A stretch of 28,660 nucleotides of DNA from a virus. This document shows, in pieces, positions 23,125 through 28,611 of this stretch (positions are counted from its first letter, which is position 1; each line of letters begins with the position of its first letter). The notes under the pieces are model-generated. The model ran no database searches, was not told the DNA's origin, and saw only the letters and a program-made list of their open reading frames with translations. Position numbers and translations under genes: made by a program. The stretch spans positions 1-28,660 of IMG/VR virus record IMGVR_UViG_3300042485_001050. One strand, written 5' to 3'.

Positions 23125-23409
23125 ATGACTAAAATTGTAATCAACACATGCCACGGTGGCTTTGGGCTCAGTGCCGCGGCTGAGAGTAAATACAAAGAAC
23201 TGGCCGGCATAACAGATCCTGATTTTCACAGCCGCCGCATTCCAAGAGACGATGAGCACTTGATTTCAATAGTTGAACTCATGGGATCAGCTGCCGACGG
23301 AGAGTATGCTGAATTGAAGATTGTGGACGTTCCTGATGATGTCAACTGGTACGTTGAGGAATATGATGGTCGAGAATGGGTGGCCGAACGCCACAGAACT
23401 TGGGAGTAA
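23125..23409 (+). CDS. conserved phage hypothetical, 94 aa
   Basis: The N-terminus MTKIVINTCHGGFGLSAAAESKYKELAGITD, the middle RDDEHLISIVELMG and the end VDVPDDVNWYVEEYDGREWVAERHRTW match a family I recall from many tailed phages: NTC.GGFGLS, IPDDV and EEYDG..W..E.HR.W. Its function is not known. Soluble and acidic. AAGGA (23109-23113) lies 11 bases upstream of the ATG, farther than usual. The TAA stop is 3 bases before the next ATG. Confidence 0.78.
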   Translation: MTKIVINTCHGGFGLSAAAESKYKELAGITDPDFHSRRIPRDDEHLISIVELMGSAADGEYAELKIVDVPDDVNWYVEEYDGREWVAERHRTWE

Positions 23410-23412
23410 ACT

Positions 23413-23679
23413 ATGTCACACCAAGTGTCAGACCTGACACGCGGTCAATTGTTCAGTCATTTACCTTGGTGGGCTTGTACAGCCTGGTGGGCGTTGACCA
23501 TGTTGGGTGCGTTGTACATTGCACCCATTGTGCTAGTGGCCATGATCAATCCCTTGTGGTTTAGAGAACACCTGCTGATCTGGACCATGAGTCATGCCGA
23601 AGACGTGACTCGTTGGCGTCATCGTGTGTTGAAACCTGTGATTGACAAATACCTACTGTTTGAAACACTCAAGGCCTAA
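23413..23679 (+). CDS. small membrane protein
   Basis: An 88-aa protein with one long hydrophobic stretch at about residues 18-45 (PWWACTAWWALTMLGALYIA, then PIVLVAMINP), long enough for one span or a tight hairpin. The C-terminal 40 residues are charged and amphipathic (MSHAEDVTRWRHRVLKPVIDKYLLF). No signal-peptide cleavage pattern. The membrane topology suggests an inner-membrane, possibly lysis- or superinfection-related role, which is speculative. Confidence 0.7.
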   Translation: MSHQVSDLTRGQLFSHLPWWACTAWWALTMLGALYIAPIVLVAMINPLWFREHLLIWTMSHAEDVTRWRHRVLKPVIDKYLLFETLKA

Positions 23680-23680
23680 C

Positions 23681-23944
23681 ATGATCTACTACAAAATTCG
23701 CAAAAAGTCTGACCCCACACAGTTTCGCAAAAGCGATGGCTCTTGGAACAATTCAGGCAAAGTGTATGACACCCTGGGCAAAATGCGAGCAGTGATCACC
23801 CAGCACATGAACAGTCAGAATGAATGGTATCGCAGACAACTGGATGATTGGGAATATGTGGAATATGAAGTGCGTGAGCGCGAAATACGACAACTGATTG
23901 ACATTGTGGACAAGAAAAAAGTTTGGGAGATATTGAAGCGATGA
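23681..23944 (+). CDS. hypothetical protein, 87 aa
   Basis: The ATG at 23681 lies one base past the previous TAA; an in-frame upstream start would be inside that gene. MIYYKIRKKSDPTQFRKSDGSWNNSGKVYDTLGKMRAVITQHM is followed by a Tyr/Trp- and Glu/Arg-rich helix (WEYVEYEVREREIRQLIDIVDKKKVW). Basic, soluble. No recognised function. Coupled to the next gene by ATGA. Confidence 0.72.
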   Translation: MIYYKIRKKSDPTQFRKSDGSWNNSGKVYDTLGKMRAVITQHMNSQNEWYRRQLDDWEYVEYEVREREIRQLIDIVDKKKVWEILKR

Positions 23945-24192
23945 GCAAAGATAATGACGATTTTGAATTTCCTGATCGCCCTGTAGAACCTATTCCGCAG
24001 GTAGTTGTGCAAGCCGAAGATTTAAAACTAGGTCCAGCACAGGTAAAACCCATTGGCCGTAGTTGGGCAGAACAGCATGGCCCACAGCCGCCAGGACCCG
24101 GATTACGATCCCTGGATTTCCTAATCTTGGCCATGTTTGCAGGATCTATTGTGTTGTTCATCCAGGCATGTACATGGGCAGCATTCAGTTAG
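23941..24192 (+). CDS. C-terminally anchored membrane protein, 83 aa
   Basis: A disordered, acidic and Pro-rich N-terminus (DNDDFEFPDRPVEPIPQVV, then SWAEQHGPQPPGPG) precedes one hydrophobic helix at about residues 59-80 (LDFLILAMFAGSIVLFIQAC) ending at the C-terminus, so it is predicted to be tail-anchored with the N-terminus in the cytoplasm. The ATG overlaps the upstream stop. Role unknown; a spanin- or holin-like accessory cannot be excluded. Confidence 0.7.
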   Translation: MSKDNDDFEFPDRPVEPIPQVVVQAEDLKLGPAQVKPIGRSWAEQHGPQPPGPGLRSLDFLILAMFAGSIVLFIQACTWAAFS

Positions 24193-24239
24193 GCAAAACT
24201 AGTCTCGCTAGGTCACCAGGCTAAGGCGTTATACATAGT

Positions 24240-24377
24240 ATGAAACGAGAAATCATCAACCAAGTGCGCGAAATGCTAGAACGCAACCTCAGCACTGCGG
24301 AAATAGCACACAGGATGGGCATCGACGTGGACCTGGTCAAAATGGCTACGGACATGATCAACCAACTGTTGACCTAA
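24240..24377 (+). CDS. small helical (HTH-like) protein, 45 aa
   Basis: A 45-aa ORF: MKREIINQVREMLERNLSTA, then EIAHRMGIDVDLVKMA. The segment NLSTAEIAHRMGIDVDLVKMA has the spacing of a helix-turn-helix of the sigma/LuxR type (loop before STxEIAxxMGI). No clear ribosome site is present, so the start relies on the ORF and pattern. It lies directly upstream of the tRNA promoter. I recall similar STAEIAHRM mini-proteins in T4-like phages. Confidence 0.6.
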   Translation: MKREIINQVREMLERNLSTAEIAHRMGIDVDLVKMATDMINQLLT

Positions 24378-24388
24378 CCCGTTCTGGG

Positions 24389-24417
24389 TTGACAATAAAT
24401 AAAATTCCTGTTACAAT
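24389..24417 (+). promoter_or_regulatory. sigma70-like promoter for the tRNA/RF block
   Basis: TTGACA (24389-24394), 17 bases, TACAAT (24412-24417), ending 8 bases before the tRNA's first base. A TAAATA (24396-24401) lies in the spacer. Confidence 0.75.
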
Positions 24418-24425
24418 AACATGTA

Positions 24426-24500
24426 GGGCCTATAGCTTAATGGTAAAGCAGGGGACTCATAATCCCTTGAGTCGTGGTTCGATCCCACGTGGGCCCACCA
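24426..24500 (+). tRNA. tRNA with CAT anticodon, probably Ile2 (lysidine type)
   Basis: A full cloverleaf: acceptor GGGCCTA/TGGGCCC, D-arm GCTT/AAGC, anticodon stem GGGGA/TCCCT with loop CTCATAA (anticodon CAT, 24458-24460), T-arm CGTGG/CCACG with loop TTCGATC, discriminator A and an encoded CCA. C4-G69 and C5-G68 are the acceptor pairs that TilS uses to separate tRNA-Ile2 from tRNA-Met, so it probably decodes AUA after lysidine formation by the host. Elongator Met is the alternative. Confidence 0.92.
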
Positions 24501-24503
24501 AAT

Positions 24504-24509
24504 TAAATA
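24504..24509 (+). promoter_or_regulatory. TAAATA motif before the release-factor gene
   Basis: ATTAAATAC lies 5 bases before the ATG at 24515 and follows the tRNA's CCA end by three bases. Same arrangement as at 8363, 27102 and 27768. Confidence 0.4.
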
Positions 24510-24514
24510 CTGCT

Positions 24515-24889
24515 ATGAAAGTCACAGAAGATCAGTTTCGTTTTGAATGGTTCTCCGGAACCGGCAAAGGAGGACAGCATCGCAACAAGCATCAAAATTG
24601 TTGCCGCTGTATTCACGAGCCCACGGGAATCACTGCCAACGGAACCAACAGTCGTAGCCGTGAAGACAATCGTGCAGCCGCCTATGCAGTGTGTCGTAGT
24701 CGGGTGCAGGCACACTTTCATCGTGATCGTGAACGGTATCTTGCTGGTTCAGAACGCATTAGAACCTATCACGAACCCGATAATCGTGTGACAGATCATG
24801 CATCAGGTTTTGCAGACACCTACACCAATGTTGTGATCAAAGGCAATGTTGATGAAGTAATACAGGCAAGAGCACAGGCAGTTAGATAA
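24515..24889 (+). CDS. stand-alone GGQ release-factor domain (RF-1 family)
   Basis: A 124-aa protein consisting of the RF1/RF2 catalytic domain. SGTGKGGQHRNKHQNCCRC (14-32) carries the GGQ (19-21) that triggers peptidyl-tRNA hydrolysis. IHEPTGITA follows, and the C-terminus SERIRTYHEPDNRVTDHASG matches the class I RF SERIRTYNxPxxRVTDHRIG segment. The stop-codon-reading domain (PxT or SPF) is absent, so it should act like ArfB/YaeJ- or PrfH-type rescue factors rather than decode stops. It lacks ArfB's basic C-terminal tail. I use ATG 24515, since upstream codons would read through the tRNA; the ATG lies 5 bases after a TAAATA motif with no ribosome site. Confidence 0.88.
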   Translation: MKVTEDQFRFEWFSGTGKGGQHRNKHQNCCRCIHEPTGITANGTNSRSREDNRAAAYAVCRSRVQAHFHRDRERYLAGSERIRTYHEPDNRVTDHASGFADTYTNVVIKGNVDEVIQARAQAVR

Positions 24890-24894
24890 AATTT

Positions 24895-24969
24895 CTGGCG
24901 TTAGTATAATGGATAATACAGCGGATTTCTACTCCGCGAATGTGGGTTCGATTCCTGCACGCCGGACCA
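24895..24969 (+). tRNA. tRNA-Arg(TCT)
   Basis: Acceptor CTGGCGT/ACGCCGG with one G-U pair, D-arm GTAT/ATAC, anticodon stem GCGGA/TCCGC with loop TTTCTAC (anticodon TCT at 24928-24930), T-arm GTGGG/CCTGC with loop TTCGATT, discriminator A and an encoded CCA. It reads AGA and AGG. Starts 5 bases after the release-factor stop. Confidence 0.93.
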
Positions 24970-24982
24970 GTAAATACAACAT

Positions 24983-25065
24983 GCGGGTGTGGTGGAATTG
25001 GTAGACACACCTGGTTTAAGCCCAGACGCTAAGGCGTGAGAGTTCGAGTCTCTCCACCCGCACCA
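24983..25065 (+). tRNA. tRNA-Leu(TAA)
   Basis: A class II tRNA: acceptor GCGGGTG/CACCCGC, anticodon stem CTGG/CCAG with loop TTTAAGC (anticodon TAA), a long variable arm (ACGCTAAGGCGT), T-arm GAGAG/CTCTC with loop TTCGAGT, discriminator A and an encoded CCA. It reads UUA and UUG. A TAAATA (24971-24976) lies between it and tRNA-Arg. Confidence 0.95.
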
Positions 25066-25086
25066 ATAAGTACCAAAGGAACTGCA

Positions 25087-25566
25087 ATGACTGACCCCAA
25101 GATTGAACCACAGCATGAAAGTGAAGGCACTGAAGAAGATTTGCTAGATGACTTCCGGTCTCTGTGGGCCCGGGCGGAGGCTGAACGTCGTGAACATCCT
25201 GATTGGAAAATCAACAACATGGAATACGACATGAGTCAGGCAGACTGGTTTGTGAGTAAAGTGCGTGGCAGTGATGACTATGCACAGAACCTGTATGCTG
25301 CCATGTGCAACAACAGTTTTCAAAAGCAAGATGTTTGGTTGGTGTTGAAAGATGCCTATTGGAGTTGCACCTGGCGATCAGCAGGTGGCATTGTGGCTGG
25401 TCTTAGAGATGCAGGCGAAGACTACATGGACTGGTACTGCTCAGGCATCGGTGAAAAACAAGGCATCACCAGCAAATTTGTTGGTGAAGGCAATGTGACC
25501 GACGAAATCGCCGCAGATTTGGCACTCCTGGGATGGCATGTTGCGGAAGAGCCTGACAGCGAATGA
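25087..25566 (+). CDS. conserved phage hypothetical, 159 aa
   Basis: The ATG at 25087 has AAAGGA (25075-25080) upstream. An acidic N-terminus (TDPKIEPQHESEGTEEDLLDDF) leads into a helical middle (RSLWARAEAERREHPDW) and an alpha/beta C-terminal half: AYWSCTWRSAGGIVAGLRDAGEDYMDWYCSGI, then EGNVTDEIAADLALLGW. The WSC.WR.AGGI and YMDWYCSG blocks resemble a phage family I recall with no known function. Ends in ATGA overlap with the radical SAM gene. Confidence 0.78.
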   Translation: MTDPKIEPQHESEGTEEDLLDDFRSLWARAEAERREHPDWKINNMEYDMSQADWFVSKVRGSDDYAQNLYAAMCNNSFQKQDVWLVLKDAYWSCTWRSAGGIVAGLRDAGEDYMDWYCSGIGEKQGITSKFVGEGNVTDEIAADLALLGWHVAEEPDSE

Positions 25567-27104
25567 CCTGGAATCCTGATTGTTGGAACGTGGTGTTTTT
25601 GACTGATACCACTGACGTGGTAACTGTGCAAAAAACACTGGGCACATACAAAGTAGCACACGAATTGCGACAAGCAGGTTTCCAAACAACAGTAATAAAC
25701 AATCTACACACATTTGAATTTTCAGAACTGCTGAGCCTGCTGAGTCAGTTGGTTGGACCAAAAACTTTGTTTGTTGGATTCAACAACATGTTTTATCAAG
25801 ACATCAGTGACCCGACCATTACTGAACAAAATGGCGTGTACTTCAAACCAAGCCGACCAGGTGCCATGTTGCCGCATGGATTACAGGTCAACTCTGCTGT
25901 TAAGTCGCACATACAATCTTTAAACCCGCACACAAAGTTGGTACTGGGCGGTCCCACTGCACACGATGCCAGTTACAACCGGGACTTTGATTTTATTGTC
26001 AGTGGTTACGCAGATGTCAGCGTGGTAAATCTAGCACGGCATCTTCAAGACCACAACATACCCTTGGAAAAAAGTTATCGCAGTGTGCATGGGCCTGTGT
26101 TGATCAACGACAGTCGTGCTGAAAGTTTTGACTTTGCCAACTCCAACATGCAGTGGCATCCATTTGATCTGGTCATGGCTGATGAAGTACTGCCCATCGA
26201 AATGGCACGTGGGTGCATATTCAAATGTACTTTTTGCAGTTACCCACTGAATGGCAAAAAGAAACTGGATTTTATCAAAGATCCTGAACACATCTATCAA
26301 GAGTTGGTTGACAGTTACCAGCGGTATGGTATCACTAGATATAAATTTGTTGATGACACATTCAACGACAGTGTGGAAAAGTGTCGCATGATTTGGGAAA
26401 TCAGCCAACGACTGCCATTTCAATTGGAATACTGGGCATACATCAGACTGGATCTCATGACTGCACATCCTGAAACCATTGACTGGTTGTTTGACAGTGG
26501 CCTGCGAGGCTGTTACTTTGGCATTGAAACATTTGATCACAGCACCGCAAAATTGATTGGCAAAGGCGGGCACCGTGATCGACTGATTCAAACCTTGAGA
26601 AACATCAAACAGCGTTGGGGCAACCAAGTCATGTTGCATGGCAGTTTTATTTTTGGGCTGCCACACGAAAGTGTTGAAAGCATGCAACGCACCAAGGAGT
26701 TTTTGCTCGGTGATGATTGTCCATTGGATTCATGGTTCATACAGCCCTTGCAGATCAAGGCCAATGCTGACAACTGGACTGCTGGATTTTTGTCTGATCT
26801 TGACCGAGACTATGTCAAATACGGTTATGAAAAACTGGGCGAAAAGGACTATGACATGTTGTGGGCAAATGAGCATACCACGTTCGAAACTGTGCGCGAA
26901 ATGGTCAACAGCATACATCAAGCCGCAGATCACAGAAAAATAGCATCCAGTTATGTGTTTCAACTGGCCAGCCTGGGCTATGATTTATCTGACATAGCCA
27001 ATTGCACAATCAAAGAATTTGACTGGCACGGCGCAACTTTGAAAAAGGCTCAAAGAGCATTGGAATACAAATCCTTGCTGAAGCAACAGTTGGGTGTGCA
27101 ATAA
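25563..27104 (+). CDS. second B12-binding-type radical SAM protein, 513 aa
   Basis: The N-terminal part (1-200) has a cobalamin-binding-like Rossmann layout with LVLGGPTAH (126-134) and FDFIVSGYAD (142-151). The radical SAM motif is ARGCIFKCTFCSYP (215-228; Cys218, 222, 225). RYKFVDDTFND and GLRGCYFGIETFD are typical barrel strands of the MiaB/HpnP-like B12 class, and GLPHES is the later barrel loop. A C-terminal helical segment of about 120 aa ends the protein. Its length differs from the 668-aa protein at 8373 and the two share motifs rather than close similarity. It is coupled to the preceding gene by ATGA. Substrate unknown. Confidence 0.87.
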   Translation: MTWNPDCWNVVFLTDTTDVVTVQKTLGTYKVAHELRQAGFQTTVINNLHTFEFSELLSLLSQLVGPKTLFVGFNNMFYQDISDPTITEQNGVYFKPSRPGAMLPHGLQVNSAVKSHIQSLNPHTKLVLGGPTAHDASYNRDFDFIVSGYADVSVVNLARHLQDHNIPLEKSYRSVHGPVLINDSRAESFDFANSNMQWHPFDLVMADEVLPIEMARGCIFKCTFCSYPLNGKKKLDFIKDPEHIYQELVDSYQRYGITRYKFVDDTFNDSVEKCRMIWEISQRLPFQLEYWAYIRLDLMTAHPETIDWLFDSGLRGCYFGIETFDHSTAKLIGKGGHRDRLIQTLRNIKQRWGNQVMLHGSFIFGLPHESVESMQRTKEFLLGDDCPLDSWFIQPLQIKANADNWTAGFLSDLDRDYVKYGYEKLGEKDYDMLWANEHTTFETVREMVNSIHQAADHRKIASSYVFQLASLGYDLSDIANCTIKEFDWHGATLKKAQRALEYKSLLKQQLGVQ

Positions 27105-27107
27105 ATA
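27102..27107 (+). promoter_or_regulatory. TAAATA motif before the 57-aa ORF
   Basis: AATAAATAC, including the radical SAM gene's TAA stop, lies 4 bases upstream of ATG 27112 with no ribosome site. Confidence 0.35.
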
Positions 27108-27111
27108 CATC

Positions 27112-27285
27112 ATGCAAATTGCCATCTCCATGCAAGATCAATTGTGGCGTACTGAACAAGTGGCCGGACCGGGTTACAGTGTTGTTGAAATACTGGATGC
27201 CATTGGGGCGGCCAAAACAGCCGGAGAATTGACTTGGGTCAATTGGGATGAGCCGTTACGCCTTGACATTCAAATTATTGACTAG
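27112..27285 (+). CDS. small hypothetical protein, 57 aa
   Basis: Starts MQIAISMQDQLWRTEQVAGPGYSVVEILDAIGAAK and ends WDEPLRLDIQIID. ATG 27112 is preceded by a TAAATA motif rather than a ribosome site; in-frame codons at 27094 lie inside the upstream gene. Acidic C-terminal beta-like segment. Function unknown. Confidence 0.55.
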   Translation: MQIAISMQDQLWRTEQVAGPGYSVVEILDAIGAAKTAGELTWVNWDEPLRLDIQIID

Positions 27286-27291
27286 TATAAT
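27263..27291 (+). promoter_or_regulatory. sigma70-like promoter for the 54-aa ORF and tmRNA
   Basis: TTGACA (27263-27268), 17 bases, TATAAT (27286-27291). The -35 lies inside the end of the 57-aa gene. It gives one transcript through the 54-aa ORF and the tmRNA to the terminator at 27741. Confidence 0.78.
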
Positions 27292-27333
27292 CAATTTACA
27301 GTAGACGTAAATAACAGTCAACAGGAGACTGCG

Positions 27334-27498
27334 ATGCAACTAGTCAGATACAGAGATGCAGGTATGGCAGCATACACTTGGTTTTATGTAAATGAAAAGC
27401 AACACGTAGTCAGTCCGTTTTTTGATAGTGAGCAAGATGCAAAGGTTTGGTTCAACCAAGTTTTTGAAGGTGAAGAAGAAGTAGTTATTGCTGTATGA
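27334..27498 (+). CDS. small hypothetical protein, 54 aa
   Basis: A 54-aa ORF with ribosome site CAGGAG (27322-27327) and ATG 7 bases on. It begins MQLVRYRDAGMAAYTWFYVN and ends with the acidic strand FEGEEEVVIAV. A small alpha/beta protein, right after a strong promoter and directly before the tmRNA. No SmpB-like motifs are seen. Function unknown. Confidence 0.68.
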   Translation: MQLVRYRDAGMAAYTWFYVNEKQHVVSPFFDSEQDAKVWFNQVFEGEEEVVIAV

Positions 27499-27499
27499 A

Positions 27500-27730
27500 G
27501 CAGATAAAAATGGATTCAAGACCCGGGGGCAGTGCCCGGCATCTCCACCTAAGTGTATGATGTATATTTAGGTGGGGATGACACAGGATCGATTGGGTCA
27601 GAAGTATTGAAGTGGACAGCACGGTAGGCGATGACCGTTAATCAAGCAAAAAAAGTAAATGCTAACGCATCTAACGATGAGATTTACGCACTAGCGGCAT
27701 GATCTCCGAGGCAGTTATGCCTTGTCATCC
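27500..27730 (+). ncRNA. ssrA: circularly permuted (two-piece) tmRNA
   Basis: The tRNA-like halves are in inverted order. The acceptor piece comes first: GATTCAA (27513-27519), T-arm CCGGG/CCCGG (27523-27527 with 27535-27539) with loop GGCAGTG, then CATCTCC (27540-27546) and ACC. An intervening loop (27550-27573) follows. The coding piece opens with GGGGATG (27574-27580), pairing with CATCTCC, and TTGGGTC (27593-27599), pairing with GATTCAA as helix 2. A pseudoknot-like ACGGT/ACCGT comes next, then a tag frame that ends YALAA plus TGA (27700-27702) and a hairpin AGGCA/TGCCT (27709-27722). Resume codon probably GCT 27661, giving tag ANASNDEIYALAA; GCA 27646 is the alternative. It tags stalled nascent chains and frees ribosomes, with host SmpB. 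The exact mature ends are not known. Confidence 0.93.
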
Positions 27731-27740
27731 AAAATAGCAG

Positions 27741-27764
27741 AACCCGCTTCGGCGGGTTTCTCTT
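27741..27764 (+). terminator. intrinsic terminator of the tmRNA transcript
   Basis: AACCCGC (27741-27747), TTCG loop, GCGGGTT (27752-27758), then a T-rich tail TCTCTT. Perfect 7-bp stem on a stable tetraloop. Confidence 0.9.
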
Positions 27765-27767
27765 CAA

Positions 27768-27773
27768 TAAATA
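27768..27773 (+). promoter_or_regulatory. TAAATA motif before the hydrolase gene
   Basis: AATAAATAT, 5 bases upstream of ATG 27779, placed right after the terminator and with no ribosome site, so the downstream gene needs its own initiation signal here. Confidence 0.45.
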
Positions 27774-27778
27774 TTCGA

Positions 27779-28363
27779 ATGATAGTTTACATACACGGTG
27801 CCAGCGCCACAGCAGAAAGTTTCACACACATCAGACAGTTTGTGCGTGATCATACGGAAGAACCCGATGTTGCACTAGAGTACAACAGCGAAGCAGGATT
27901 TGATCACAACCTGGCCGAAATGAAAGGTCAGTTGGACGACGAGGATCGATTGTTCTTTGTGAGCCACAGCCTGGGCGGTATCTATGCCCTGCACCTGGCC
28001 AACTACTACAGTGAGACCACAGTGGGTGGTGTGAGCCTGAGCACACCCTATGGTGGCAGCAAACAAGCAGATTATGCACGTTACTTCTTGCCGTTCAACC
28101 GGCTGATGAAAGACATTGGTCCCGCCAGTCGTCCCATGGCCGATGCCAAACGGTTACCAGCACCCCCAAACTGGACACAGGTTGTGACCACACGCGGTGC
28201 CAGTCCTTGGATACAAGAACCCAATGACGGTGTGGTCACTATAGAAAGCCAGCAGTATCGGCAAGATTTTGAACTGGTGGAACTGCCGCTTAACCACTAT
28301 GAAGTTGTGATCAGTAATCAAGTGGTTGAAATCATTTTGAATCGCATTGCACAAGTTATCTGA
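27779..28363 (+). CDS. alpha/beta hydrolase
   Basis: A 194-aa alpha/beta hydrolase. IVYIHGASATAESF (2-15) is the oxyanion-hole strand, FVSHSLGGIYALHLA (60-74) the nucleophile elbow with Ser64 in a GxSxG-like SHSLGG, and the later EPNDGVVTIES (147-157, Asp150) and LNHYEVV (171-177, His173) supply the acid and base. No signal peptide. Esterase or lipase-like activity on a small lipid, glycan ester or acyl compound is expected. An in-frame start at 27722 would run through the terminator and was not used. The motif TAAATA precedes the ATG. Confidence 0.85.
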   Translation: MIVYIHGASATAESFTHIRQFVRDHTEEPDVALEYNSEAGFDHNLAEMKGQLDDEDRLFFVSHSLGGIYALHLANYYSETTVGGVSLSTPYGGSKQADYARYFLPFNRLMKDIGPASRPMADAKRLPAPPNWTQVVTTRGASPWIQEPNDGVVTIESQQYRQDFELVELPLNHYEVVISNQVVEIILNRIAQVI

Positions 28364-28371
28364 CAAAAGTG

Positions 28372-28400
28372 TTGACACACTGGCAACACTAATATATACT
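28372..28400 (+). promoter_or_regulatory. sigma70-like promoter for the proline-rich gene
   Basis: TTGACA (28372-28377), 17 bases, TATACT (28395-28400). It is followed by a GAGGAAA ribosome site (28409-28415) and an ATG at 28420. Confidence 0.72.
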
Positions 28401-28419
28401 ACACATTTGAGGAAACACC

Positions 28420-28611
28420 ATGAGCAAAGGTACAAGACCCCGTCCATCAGTGGTCAGTCAACAAGAACTGGCTGCACGCCACGAAGCAATCTTTGGCAAG
28501 AAGCCCGCCAAGGAACGTTATGTTCCACCACCCTTGCCACCTGAACTGGCAGGTCCTGGTTCGTTTGAACGTCAACTGGGCACTACAAAACTTCCGCCTG
28601 GAAGAACATAA
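28420..28611 (+). CDS. small proline-rich hypothetical protein, 63 aa
   Basis: MSKGTRPRPSVVSQQELAARHEAIFGKKPAKERYVPPPLPPELAGPGSF, basic and Pro-rich, with one short helix (QQELAARHEAIFG) and a long extended region. It has its own promoter and a good ribosome site. There is no membrane span or catalytic motif. Such proteins may be structural tails or adaptors; nothing definite can be assigned. Confidence 0.7.
   Translation: MSKGTRPRPSVVSQQELAARHEAIFGKKPAKERYVPPPLPPELAGPGSFERQLGTTKLPPGRT

Noticed and set aside
24215-24240. Promoter-like TATACA before the 45-aa ORF
   Set aside because: No convincing -35 box at 16-18 bases and no ribosome site; left out as a promoter call.
26031-26687. 218-aa minus-strand ORF opposite the second radical SAM gene
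   Set aside because: Antisense shadow of clear radical SAM coding; no recognisable domain.
27722-27778. N-terminal extension of the alpha/beta hydrolase from 27722
   Set aside because: It would translate the terminator stem; ATG 27779 begins exactly at the first hydrolase strand.
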